A program made the translations under genes and the position numbers. From positions 1 through 33,726 of the forward strand of contig JAFXAN010000007.1 in NCBI GenBank assembly GCA_017517035.1: 33,726 nucleotides of DNA, given 5' to 3'. This stretch comes from Clostridia bacterium. Its GTDB lineage: Bacteria > Bacillota > Clostridia > Oscillospirales > CAG-272. Numbering within the stretch: position 1 is the stretch's first letter; the number at the start of each line of letters is the position of its first letter. Of this stretch, positions 16,172 to 23,825 are shown one piece after another. The notes beneath the pieces are model-generated. The model saw only the letters and a list, made by a program, of their open reading frames with translations. It was not told where the DNA came from and did no database searches.

Positions 16172-18244
16172 ATGGAGAGAGAAATTATTATTGCAAAAAA
16201 TGCAGGATTTTGCTTTGGTGTGAAGAGAGCAACGGACACACTTGAAGAAACAGTTGCTTCTTCTCCCAAAAATGTCAGAATATATACACTCGGACATATC
16301 ATTCACAATAATGACTATAATGATTCTCTCCTTCGTGCAGGCGTCAAGGTTATGAGCGAGGATGAGATTGAGGAGGTCGCTTCGGGAGCAAATGAAGCAT
16401 CCCCTGTGAAGGTTTTTGTGAGAACTCACGGTGTTACGCTGGATATAAGTGAAAGACTGGAAAAATGTGCAGAAACAAACAAATATTTTACCTTTGTGGA
16501 TTGCACTTGCCCGTTCGTAAAAAAGATACATAAGATCGCCGATGAGCAGTCGGGAGATGATACCGTTTTCCTTATATTGGGTGACGGCAATCATCCGGAG
16601 GTAAGAGGAATAGTCAGCCATGCGAGAGGTGAAAAATATGTTTTTAACACCGCGGATGAGCTGGAAAAAAATTTGGAAAATTTTCATATAGACAAATTGA
16701 ACAAAAAAACGCCTGTTTTGGTGGCTCAAACAACGCAAAATTTGTCGGAATGGTACAAAACTCAAAATGTTGTAAAAAAACTCTGTACAAATCCGATAAT
16801 TTTTGATACAATATGTAATGTTACGGAAATCAGACAGCTCGAAGCGGAAAAGCTCGCGAGCGCCTGTGATTATATGATCGTTATCGGTGGCAGAGACAGC
16901 TCGAATACTGCGAAGCTTACCGATATATGCAAGAAAAATTGCAGAAGCACTCTCTGGGTGGAGAATGCAGAAGGGCTGAAGGATCTGATTCCGCCCACCG
17001 CAAAAAGGGTGGGAATCGCCGCAGGGGCCTCAACCCCGCACGGCATAATAGAGGAGGTATACAAAACAATGAGCACAAAAATTGAAAACTTTGAAGAAAT
17101 GCTCGAAGAATCGCTTTGCAAAACTTTAAATACAGGAGATACCGTTAAGGGCATAGTTACAGCCGTTACAAACGCCGAGCTTCAGCTTGACGTTGGATAT
17201 AAGGTAACAGGCGTAATTAAGGCTGAGCAGATCACAGACGATCCTTCAGTAAACCTGAAGGATATGTTCAAGATCGGTGACGAGGTTGAGGCCTTCGTTA
17301 TCAGAGTCAGCGATGTTGAGGGTATCGCAGAGCTTTCCAAGAAGCGCACCGATTCTGATAAGAACTGGAGCGAGATCGTTGCAGCTTGCGAAGCAAAGAC
17401 AATTATCGAAGGTAAGGTTATCGAGGCTGTTAAGGGCGGTGTTATCGCACTTGCAGGCGCAACAAGAGTATTCATCCCCGGCGCACGCAGCGGCGTTCCG
17501 AAGTCCGGCGATCTTACAACACTTGTTGGACAGACAGTTAAGTTCCGTATCATCGAAACAAAGGATCACGGTCACAGAGCATATGGCTCTATCAGCGATA
17601 TTCTTCGTGAGGAGAGAATCGCAAGAGAAGAGGCTTTCTGGGCAACAGCAGAGGAAGGCAAGCAGTATAAGGGAACTGTTAAGAGCATGACTACATACGG
17701 CGCTTTCGTTGATCTCGGCGGTGTTGACGGAATGATCCACACATCCGAGCTCTCTTGGAAGAGAATCAAGTCTCCCGCAGAGGTCGTTTCTATCGGAGAC
17801 GAGGTTGTTGTTTATATCAAGGCACTTGATGTTGAGAACAAGAGAATCTCTCTCGGTTATAAGACAGAGGATACGAACCCCTGGAAGATCTTCACAGATA
17901 AGTACCAGGTTGGCGATATCGCAGCAGTTAAGATCGTTAACATGATGCCCTTCGGCGCATTTGCTGAGGTTGTTGACGGTGTTGACGGACTTATCCACAT
18001 TTCTCAGATCGCTCTCCAGAAGATCGCAAAGCCCGCTGACGTGCTTGAAGTAGGTCAGGTTGTTGATGCGAAGATCACAGAGATCGACTATGAAAAGTGC
18101 AAGGTAAGCCTTTCTATCCGTGCTCTTCTTGAAGAGGCAAAGGCAGCTGAGGAAGCAATGCCCGAGGATTATGAGGCTGCTGAAGAGGTATCTGAGGAAG
18201 TAGTCGAAGAGGCTGCTGCCGAGGAAACTCCCGCAGAGGAATAA
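16172..18244 (+). CDS. ispH-rpsA: Bifunctional IspH - ribosomal protein S1 fusion
   Basis: A 690-residue fusion. Residues 1 to about 290 are 4-hydroxy-3-methylbut-2-enyl diphosphate reductase, the last MEP-pathway step. The iron-sulfur cysteines are visible at C14 (GFCFGVKRA), C113 (CTCPFV) and C215 (DTICNVTEIRQ), with the active-site block GNHPEVRGI. Residues about 325 to 660 hold four S1 RNA-binding repeats, for example GTVKSMTTYGAFVDLGG and DIAAVKIVNMMPFGAFAEV, followed by an acidic Glu/Ala-rich tail. The fusion is known from Clostridia. At the junction there is a strong AGGAGGT (17052-17058) and an in-frame ATG (17069, Met300), and codon use becomes markedly more restricted after about 17140. 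A separate S1 protein may therefore be made from the internal start. Confidence 0.95.
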   Translation: MEREIIIAKNAGFCFGVKRATDTLEETVASSPKNVRIYTLGHIIHNNDYNDSLLRAGVKVMSEDEIEEVASGANEASPVKVFVRTHGVTLDISERLEKCAETNKYFTFVDCTCPFVKKIHKIADEQSGDDTVFLILGDGNHPEVRGIVSHARGEKYVFNTADELEKNLENFHIDKLNKKTPVLVAQTTQNLSEWYKTQNVVKKLCTNPIIFDTICNVTEIRQLEAEKLASACDYMIVIGGRDSSNTAKLTDICKKNCRSTLWVENAEGLKDLIPPTAKRVGIAAGASTPHGIIEEVYKTMSTKIENFEEMLEESLCKTLNTGDTVKGIVTAVTNAELQLDVGYKVTGVIKAEQITDDPSVNLKDMFKIGDEVEAFVIRVSDVEGIAELSKKRTDSDKNWSEIVAACEAKTIIEGKVIEAVKGGVIALAGATRVFIPGARSGVPKSGDLTTLVGQTVKFRIIETKDHGHRAYGSISDILREERIAREEAFWATAEEGKQYKGTVKSMTTYGAFVDLGGVDGMIHTSELSWKRIKSPAEVVSIGDEVVVYIKALDVENKRISLGYKTEDTNPWKIFTDKYQVGDIAAVKIVNMMPFGAFAEVVDGVDGLIHISQIALQKIAKPADVLEVGQVVDAKITEIDYEKCKVSLSIRALLEEAKAAEEAMPEDYEAAEEVSEEVVEEAAAEETPAEE

Positions 18245-18258
18245 TTAAAAAGTAATTT

Positions 18259-18291
18259 AAGTGGTTCTGCCAACGGCAGAACCACTTTTTT
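18259..18291 (+). terminator. Rho-independent terminator after ispH-rpsA
   Basis: A 13-bp perfect stem (18259-18271 with 18275-18287, loop AAC) is followed by a T run, 14 nt after the stop codon. Confidence 0.95.
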
Positions 18292-18307
18292 GCATTTGGT
18301 GAGCTAT

Positions 18308-18473
18308 AAACAGTAATTTGGCGATGAGTGAAAACGAAATTTGTAGGGGCGATCATTGATCGCCCGAAAAAACAAACGACATAAAATAACGATATTTTGA
18401 GCTGTTTATGAGACGGGCGATCAATGATCGCCCCTACGGATTAAGGCTTCGACTGTTCGCTAAATTACTGTTT
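18308..18473. repeat. Dispersed element with terminal inverted repeats and twin hairpins
   Basis: The left end AAACAGTAATTTGGCGA and the right end TTCGCTAAATTACTGTTT form terminal inverted repeats. Inside, two long arms at 18343-18366 and 18414-18437 are inverted copies of each other, and each arm is itself a near-perfect hairpin centred on GGGCGATCATTGATCGCCC. There is no coding capacity. With the adjoining terminator, promoter and leader it fills the gap between rpsA and prfB. The shape is like a small MITE or a REP/BIME unit. Confidence 0.8.
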
Positions 18474-18515
18474 GAAGATAAAAAACATCGTGAAAAACAA
18501 AATGGAATAAAGGTC

Positions 18516-18544
18516 TTGCCAAAAAGCGAATAATATGTTATAAT
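18516..18544 (+). promoter_or_regulatory. Sigma-A promoter for prfB
   Basis: TTGCCA (18516-18521), a 17-nt spacer and a perfect TATAAT (18539-18544). The -10 box lies inside a nearly palindromic ATGTTATAATATAACAT. The leader to the prfB ATG is about 88 nt long and contains two small reading frames: a start-stop ATG TAA at 18580 behind GGAG, and a 25-codon frame from ATG 18566 ending in TGA at 18641. Confidence 0.8.
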
Positions 18545-18639
18545 ATAACATAATGCTTTTAATTTATGGAGATTTTAAAATGTAATATCCGAATTTTTTG
18601 CCGACAAATCAACAAAAACATCGAAAGGATATATTTTAT

Positions 18640-19752
18640 ATGATAGTAGCACTTGAAAATGCAAAGCGTGAGCTTGTTGCACTTGAAGCAGATGTAAAAG
18701 AGCTTGGAAACTCGCTTAATATTGAGGCTCTTCGCGAAAATATTGCAAGACTTGAGGAAACCACGCAGGACGGTGAATTTTGGAATGATACCGAGAAATC
18801 CACAAAGGTTCTTCAGCAGATAAAGAACGGAAAAGACAAGATCGAGGCTTATGATTCGCTTGTTTCCCGTCTTGAGGATGCCATTGTCCTCGCTGAAATG
18901 GGAATCGAGGAAAACGATGAGGGATGCGTCAGCGATGTTGAGGCAGAGCTTGAATTTGTTAAAAACGAATCCGAAAGACAGAGGATTGAAATACTTCTTT
19001 CGGGACAGTACGATAGAAATAATGCGCTTGTTTCCTTCCACCCCGGTGCGGGCGGAACAGAGGCGCAGGACTGGGCTTCGATGCTTTACAGAATGATCAC
19101 TCGTTGGGCGGAAAAGAAGGGCTTTACTGTTAAGCTCCTTGACTGGCTCGACGGAGAAGAAGCAGGTCTTAAGAGCGCATCAATTATGGTTGAGGGAGAA
19201 AATGCTTACGGCTATCTTAAGAGCGAAAACGGTGTTCACCGTCTTGTTCGTGTATCTCCCTATGACTCTGCGGGACGCAGACATACTTCCTTTGCCTCGG
19301 TCGAGGTTCTCCCCGAATTTGACGATGCAAATGACGATATAGTTATCCGTCCCGAGGATATCGAGGTCACCGCTCACCGTTCCAGCGGTGCGGGCGGTCA
19401 GCATATCAACAAGACCGACTCTGCCATCAGAATCGTTCATATTCCCACGGGTATCGTTGTTGGCTGTCAGACCGAGCGTTCGCAGCTTCAGAACAAGGAA
19501 ACTGCAATGAAAATGCTGAAAAGTAAGCTGATGGAGATCAAGATCAGAGAGAATCTGGAGCGCATCGAGGATATTCAGGGCAATAAGACCAATATCGAGT
19601 GGGGCGCACAGATAAGATCTTATGTTTTCATGCCTTATACTCTTGCAAAGGACACGAGAACAGGCTTTGAAAACGGAAATATAGACGCTGTTATGGACGG
19701 AGAAATCGACGGATTTATCAACGCTTATCTGAAAATGAATTCCGGAACTTAA
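18640..19752 (+). CDS. prfB: Peptide chain release factor 2
   Basis: A 370-residue RF2, which releases peptides at UGA and UAA. The GGQ loop (SGAGGQHINKTDSA, residues 252-254) and the RF2-specific surroundings of the codon-recognition tripeptide (VSPYDSAGRRHTSFASVEV) are present; the tripeptide reads SPY (206-208) instead of the usual SPF. The usual +1 programmed frameshift near codon 25 is absent: the frame is continuous from ATG 18640. I chose this start (GAAAGGA 10 nt upstream) over TTG 18598, which lacks a ribosome binding site. An upstream 25-codon frame ends in a TGA that overlaps this ATG (ATGA). Confidence 0.95.
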   Translation: MIVALENAKRELVALEADVKELGNSLNIEALRENIARLEETTQDGEFWNDTEKSTKVLQQIKNGKDKIEAYDSLVSRLEDAIVLAEMGIEENDEGCVSDVEAELEFVKNESERQRIEILLSGQYDRNNALVSFHPGAGGTEAQDWASMLYRMITRWAEKKGFTVKLLDWLDGEEAGLKSASIMVEGENAYGYLKSENGVHRLVRVSPYDSAGRRHTSFASVEVLPEFDDANDDIVIRPEDIEVTAHRSSGAGGQHINKTDSAIRIVHIPTGIVVGCQTERSQLQNKETAMKMLKSKLMEIKIRENLERIEDIQGNKTNIEWGAQIRSYVFMPYTLAKDTRTGFENGNIDAVMDGEIDGFINAYLKMNSGT

Positions 19753-19758
19753 TATTGA

Positions 19759-19790
19759 GAAGCCGAACAGCTTTGTTCGGCTTCTTTTTT
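19759..19790 (+). terminator. Rho-independent terminator after prfB
   Basis: GAAGCCGAAC (19759-19768) pairs with GTTCGGCTTC (19775-19784) across a 6-nt loop, followed by six T residues, 6 nt after the prfB stop. Confidence 0.95.
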
Positions 19791-19794
19791 ATGC

Positions 19795-20044
19795 AAACAG
19801 TAATTTGTCGGTGAGTTGCGATGGTGAAATTATACCCCAACGCCAATGGCGTTGCCGCAAGCGGTTCGACTTCGCTACGCTACGCTCAGGGTGACTGCTG
19901 TGGGGTTTTCCTCAGAAAATCAACAATTTATACCGATAAGCATTAGTGTGTCACCCTGAGCGGAGCACGAATGTGCGTAGTCGAACTCCGAAGGAGCGGC
20001 ACATCGTGCCGGGGTATAGTAAAAAGTTCGACAAATTCCTGTTT
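19795..20044. repeat. Dispersed element with terminal inverted repeats and a nested inner repeat
   Basis: Termini AAACAGTAATTTGTCGGTGA at the left and GTTCGACAAATTCCTGTTT at the right are imperfect inverted repeats. A second, inner inverted repeat runs from TATACCCC (19831) to GGGGTATA (20018) and contains GTCACCCTGAGC-type sequence in opposite orientations, so the interior differs completely from that of the element at 18308 although the outer ends match. It carries no ORF of note and occupies most of the gap between prfB and the permease promoter. Confidence 0.8.
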
Positions 20045-20144
20045 AATTTTCAGATATAAATTTTGTACAAGTCAAACTGCACAAAAAAAGAAGAGAAAAA
20101 TTGTTAATAATTTTTGACAGAAAAATGTCGTTTTCTATTTACAT

Positions 20145-20172
20145 TTGACGAAAAATGTGGTAAAATTATAAT
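20145..20172 (+). promoter_or_regulatory. Sigma-A promoter of the uracil permease leader
   Basis: TTGACG (20145-20150), a 16-nt spacer and a perfect TATAAT (20167-20172). A second, weaker pair TTGACA (20114-20119) and TATTTA (20136-20141) lies just upstream. The start codon is about 195 nt downstream, leaving a long structured leader. Confidence 0.8.
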
Positions 20173-20177
20173 CGTAA

Positions 20178-20340
20178 TCCGAGGATCACTGCAGCGGCTG
20201 ATGCGTATGCTTTGAAATCAGGAATTTTTGGAGCATTTATGACATTACCGTGGCGGTGGCTTGCCCTTCCGTCTCGGTATTTTTTTGTGCAAAAGACAAA
20301 AAAGCGTTGAGAGACTCCGGGCAATCGGGATGCATTGGGT
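20178..20340 (+). promoter_or_regulatory. Structured leader with attenuator terminator, aptamer class not recognised
   Basis: Between promoter and gene lies an intrinsic terminator: TACCG and GGCGG (20246-20256) pair with CCGTC and CGGTA (20269-20279), followed by seven T residues (20280-20286). Upstream, CTGAT can pair with ATCAG and, alternatively, ATGCT (20207-20211) with AGCAT (20232-20236). This layout is that of a transcription attenuator or riboswitch. I could not match it to the purine, PyrR, ZTP, THF or ykkC-type motifs. The region downstream to the Shine-Dalgarno contains GGGCAA (20319-20324), complementary to TTGCCC in the terminator loop. Confidence 0.6.
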
Positions 20341-20367
20341 AAAAAACAAAAATCGGAGGAAATGGTT

Positions 20368-21759
20368 ATGAAACTTATCTACGGTGTCAAAGACAAACCC
20401 AAATTCGGTCAACTTCTTATCTTCGCATTCCAGCAGGTTCTTGCGATCATGGCAGCAACAATTGCTGTTCCTGTGATCGTCGGAAACGGAATGACAGCAT
20501 CGGCGGCTCTTTTCGGTGCCGGTGTAGGTACAATCGTTTATTAGTTCTTCACAAAATTCAGAAGCCCCGTTTTCCTTGGCTCTTCATTTGCTTTCATCGG
20601 ATCAATGTCCGCTGCCTTCGGTGGTGCGGCTTCTATGAGTTTGGGATATCTTGGACTTATTATTGGTGCTTTGATTGCCGGACTTGTTTATGTGATAATT
20701 GCTGTTGTGGTTAAAATGTCAGGTACGGGATGGATCAATAAAGTGATGCCTCCTGTTGTTATTGGTCCTACAGTTGCTCTTATCGGTCTTTCTCTTGCCG
20801 GTTCAGCTGTTAACGATGTATTTTCTTATGGTGAAAAGGTTCAATTTGGCATCTCCTCTTATTTTGTTATGTCATCAAATATTTGGGTTTCTGTTGCGTG
20901 CGCAATGGTAACACTTGTCGTTGTCCTTCTTTGCTCTGTCTATGGAAAGAAGATGGCAAAGCTTATTCCGTTCATTATTGGCATTCTTTCCGGATACGCA
21001 GTAGCTTTGATGTTCACAATTATTGGCTTGGCTACAGATAATTCTTCTCTTCTTGTTATTGATTTCGCACCTTTCAAGGCTCTTGTTGCCGATGGTGTAA
21101 ATCTCAGCACGTTTATTTCTATCCCTGATTTTACCTTCGTTAAAGCGCTTGATGCTCTTAAAGATTTCAACTTTGCTTATGTGGCAACTGTAGCGGTAGC
21201 ATATGCACCGGTTGCATTTGTTGTGTTTGCGGAGCATTTAGCTGACCACAAGAACCTTTCTTCCATTATTGAGTCGGATCTTCTTGAAGACCCAGGTCTT
21301 CACAGAACACTTCTCGGTGACGGTGTCGGCTCTGTTGTAGGTGCTATTTTCGGTGGATGCCCTAATACTACATACGGTGAGTCTGTTGGTTGTGTTGCTA
21401 TCACAAAGAATGCATCTGTTATCACCATCATATCAGCTGCTATTATGACAGTAATCATATCCTTCATCTCTCCATTTGTTGCATTTCTCGATTCTATTCC
21501 CGGTTGCGTAATGGGAGGTGTTTGCATCACTCTCTATGGCTTTATCGCGGTTTCCGGTCTTAAGATGATCCAGAAGGTTGACCTCGAGGACAATGCAAAC
21601 CTCTTCACAACATCTGTAATTCTTATTACAGGTATTGGTGGAATGTCAATGGCTATCGGAAAAGTATACATTACTACGATAGCTTGTGCACTTGTACTGG
21701 GTATCCTTACTAACATCATTCTCTCGAAGAAGAAGAAGAAGGACGAAGACGCTGAATAA
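20368..21759 (+). pseudogene. uraA: Uracil permease (NCS2 family), interrupted by an in-frame TAG
   Basis: Read through, this is a 463-residue NCS2 nucleobase transporter of normal length with about twelve to fourteen membrane segments, from MKLIYGVKDKPKFGQLL to a Lys-rich C-terminus. The substrate-site block GGCPNTTYGESVGCVAITKNASV is of the uracil-permease (TTYGE) type rather than the xanthine type. Codon 59 is TAG (20542-20544), between GVGTIVY and FFTKFRSPVFLGSSFAFIG; the frame continues without any other change. Two other genes here (ylbJ, radC) end in TAG, so TAG is a real stop. It is either a recent nonsense mutation, a base-call error, or needs suppression. Start ATG 20368 has GGAGG at 8 nt. 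Confidence 0.85.
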
Positions 21760-22152
21760 GCTTTAATATGGAAATCTGCCGAATTTTCGGCAGATTTCTT
21801 TGAATTTGTGCGATTTTTAGCCGAGTTTGACTCTTTGACGTATGATATACGCTGAAGAGGGTCAAGACTCGGCTTCATCATTTGAATTTGCAGCATTATT
21901 TTCGTTTGATTTTGTATTGCTTTATATATTTGCAACCATAATACAAAAAACTTGTGTGAATATTATTGAAAAAGAAAATTAACAATATGTTCAGCAATTG
22001 GGTAGGGAAATAGTGTATAATTTATGTGTATGCAAAAAAGACAGTTTATTTATGAATTTCAGATCGATTTTTATGGTATGATTATGATGCTGAAGGCGAG
22101 GATATAGAATGTCATTCTCTGACAGCATGATAACTTGGGAGGTCATTGTATA
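21760..22152. other. Gap between permease and araC: terminator, large hairpin, possible promoter
   Basis: After the terminator at 21771-21801 there is a long imperfect hairpin at 21821-21872 (CCGAGTTTGACTCTT with its complement AAGAGGGTCAAGACTCGG), capped by an inner CGTAT/ATACG stem. A perfect TATAAT lies at 22016-22021 but has no good -35 hexamer; it may serve the araC-type gene. GGGAGGT precedes that gene's ATG. I see no ORF or RNA gene in this gap. Confidence 0.5.
21771..21801 (+). terminator. Probable terminator after the uracil permease gene
   Basis: GAAATCTGCCGA (21771-21782) pairs with TCGGCAGATTTC (21787-21798) across a 4-nt loop. The T run after it is short (TTT), so termination may be incomplete. 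Confidence 0.75.
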
Positions 22153-22977
22153 ATGGCGGAAAATGCATGGAAAAGAGTTAAAGATGAACGCTGTATTGTT
22201 GACGAATATGTTTTGAATGCAAATCTTAAGGATATAAATCCTATGTTTTTTAGTCATATCAAGCATTTCAGCGGAACCAATGACGGTCCTGTAAAACGTA
22301 ATTTTACTATGATTCGATATTTTTTGAGCGGTAGCGGCTATTTTGTGATAAGTGGACAAAGATATCCGATCGAGCCCGGAAATGCCTATATCGTACCGCA
22401 AGGTGTTTTGTTTGAATATTACATAACAGAGGAAGCGGAGAGCATATATGTAGCCTTTGATGGTGAGGTAAGCCGTGATTTTGCTTTGCTTGATAGTGTT
22501 ATTCCTGCTTCACCCGATATTTTTAATGAGATACTTGCAGCCGCCGATTATGAGGGGCGCAAGGATCTGCTTGTTGCTTCAATTCTGATGCGTTGGTATC
22601 TTGAGATTCTTCCAAACAAAACCGAAGCCTCGAAGGATTATATTAACGAGGTAAAGGAGTATATTGACGAGAATTATATGCTTCCGATAAAGGTTGAGGA
22701 TATTGCGGTAAAATTCAGTATGAACCGTTCGTATCTCTCGAGAATTTTTAAGAAAACGTTCGGAATGACTATGAAGGAATATATAATTTCCGTGAGACTC
22801 AGGGAAGCAAAGCATCTGCTGAATTACGGTAAAAATGTAACCGAGGCGGCAATTCTTTGTGGCTTTGGAAGCCAATCGCAGTTTTCAAAGACCTTTAAGA
22901 AGTTTTATTCGGAAGTGCCAAAGGTTTCGAAAAATGAAAGGGAAAAGAAAAAGAACTATTCCGAATTTCCCAAATAA
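22153..22977 (+). CDS. AraC family transcriptional regulator
   Basis: A 274-residue regulator with an N-terminal cupin-like effector domain (IRYFLSGSGYFVISGQRYPIEPGNAYIVPQG, about residues 52-82) and a C-terminal double helix-turn-helix domain (from VKEYIDENYMLPIKVEDIAVKF; second helix pair ending CGFGSQSQFSKTFKKFYSEVP). The AraC signature is complete. ATG 22153 is chosen because GGGAGGT lies 9 nt upstream; a TTG at 22135 overlaps that site. It is separated from the permease by a terminator, so it is its own unit. Cupin-type members usually sense sugars or glycosides; no target operon is next to it. Confidence 0.9.
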   Translation: MAENAWKRVKDERCIVDEYVLNANLKDINPMFFSHIKHFSGTNDGPVKRNFTMIRYFLSGSGYFVISGQRYPIEPGNAYIVPQGVLFEYYITEEAESIYVAFDGEVSRDFALLDSVIPASPDIFNEILAAADYEGRKDLLVASILMRWYLEILPNKTEASKDYINEVKEYIDENYMLPIKVEDIAVKFSMNRSYLSRIFKKTFGMTMKEYIISVRLREAKHLLNYGKNVTEAAILCGFGSQSQFSKTFKKFYSEVPKVSKNEREKKKNYSEFPK

Positions 22978-22995
22978 TTACGCTGTAATTTTTTA

Positions 22996-23041
22996 GGACG
23001 GGGTCAAAAGTTTTTGCGAACGATTGCCCCCGTCCCTTTTT
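22996..23041 (+). terminator. Terminator after the araC-type gene
   Basis: GGACGGGG (22996-23003) pairs with CCCCGTCC (23028-23035) around a 24-nt loop, followed by CTTTTT. It lies in the convergent gap between the regulator and the acetyltransferase gene. Confidence 0.75.
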
Positions 23042-23056
23042 GCTTTATTTATGTTT

Positions 23057-23608
23057 TTATAACAAATTCTTTGGCTTATAGAATTCATCACGGAGAACGG
23101 CACAAATGCCGATATTTCTGTAGTCTCCTTTGATGAGCATTCCGCCTCGGCGTATGCCCTCAAATTTCATGCCAACCTTTTCCATCACACGCCGGCTTGC
23201 GTCATTGCCCTCGATAAATTTCGCCTCGGCACGATGGAGCGCAAGATTGCTGAAACCAAAATCAAGAACCGCACGAAGTGCTTCGGGGGCGATCCCTCTG
23301 CCTCGGTAATCGGGATTCAGAACATATCCCATCTCGGCGCAGTCATTTGCATAATCAAAGGATGTGAAGCCACAAGTGCCGATCATTTTTCCGTTTTCTT
23401 TTAAGGTTATTGCCCAATCGAAAAAATCTCCAACTCTGTATCTCGTTCCGAGATATTCAAGATAATCTTTAGTATATCTCTTGTCGGGATGAGGAACCCA
23501 TGTGAGAAATTCTGTGACATCCCGACGCTTGGCATATTCGTACATATCCGAAGCGTCATCCGCACGCATTTTGCGCAGAATGAGCCTTTCCGTCTCAAGC
23601 TCGGGCAT
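23057..23608 (-). CDS. GNAT family N-acetyltransferase (RimJ/RimL type)
   Basis: A 183-residue acetyltransferase of the RimJ/RimL group. The N-terminus LETERLILRKMRADDASDM is typical, the acetyl-CoA loop is YVLNPDYRGRGIAPEALRAVLDFGF, and LHRAEAKFIEGNDASRRVMEKVGMKFEG is the conserved C-terminal block. Substrates of such stand-alone members range from ribosomal proteins to small amines and cannot be told here. The ATG has no clear Shine-Dalgarno, but the start fits the family N-terminus. It has its own sigma-A promoter and is divergent from asnB. Confidence 0.88.
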   Translation of the reverse strand: MPELETERLILRKMRADDASDMYEYAKRRDVTEFLTWVPHPDKRYTKDYLEYLGTRYRVGDFFDWAITLKENGKMIGTCGFTSFDYANDCAEMGYVLNPDYRGRGIAPEALRAVLDFGFSNLALHRAEAKFIEGNDASRRVMEKVGMKFEGIRRGGMLIKGDYRNIGICAVLRDEFYKPKNLL

Positions 23609-23679
23609 TTTTGTAAATATTTTGTATATCAGTGCGCGTTTGATTTTTCATCATCCCCATTTTCATAGCTTTGTGTTAC

Positions 23680-23708
23680 ATTATAAGCTAAAAGTGGAAA
23701 AAATTCAA
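23680..23708 (-). promoter_or_regulatory. Sigma-A promoter of the GNAT gene
   Basis: On the minus strand TTGAAT (23708-23703) and a perfect TATAAT (23685-23680) are separated by 17 nt, about 70 nt before the start codon. Confidence 0.75.
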
Positions 23709-23747
23709 GAGTTTTTATAAAAATATAATAAAATTTAATATAAATAC

Positions 23748-23776
23748 TGTACAAATTAATTTTTATGTGGTATAAT
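23748..23776 (+). promoter_or_regulatory. Extended -10 sigma-A promoter of the asnB operon
   Basis: TGTACA (23748-23753) and TATAAT (23771-23776) are 17 nt apart, and TG at 23768-23769 makes an extended -10 element. It lies 50 nt before the asnB ATG and is the likely promoter for the ten-gene run to 33537. Confidence 0.75.
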
Positions 23777-23825
23777 ATAAGATGTACATTTGTGCTTTGA
23801 CGTTTATTTGAAAGGTGATTAATCT

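Noticed and set aside
17246..17998. A 250-residue minus-strand ORF opposite the S1 domains
   Set aside because: It is a shadow of the strongly codon-biased S1 region, Cys/Asn-rich with no family features.
18598..18639. Longer prfB start at TTG 18598
   Set aside because: It has no Shine-Dalgarno, and the added residues do not resemble RF2 N-termini; ATG 18640 gives the usual length.
20178..20340. Purine riboswitch or PyrR-binding attenuator before the permease
   Set aside because: The conserved core of the purine aptamer and the PyrR-binding loop (UCCNGNGAGG-type) are not present; CCGAGGAT at 20179 matches only in part.
20542..20544. Genome-wide recoding of TAG as a sense codon
   Set aside because: ylbJ and radC both end in TAG at the expected family C-termini, and no other gene in the window has an internal TAG, so TAG works as a stop.
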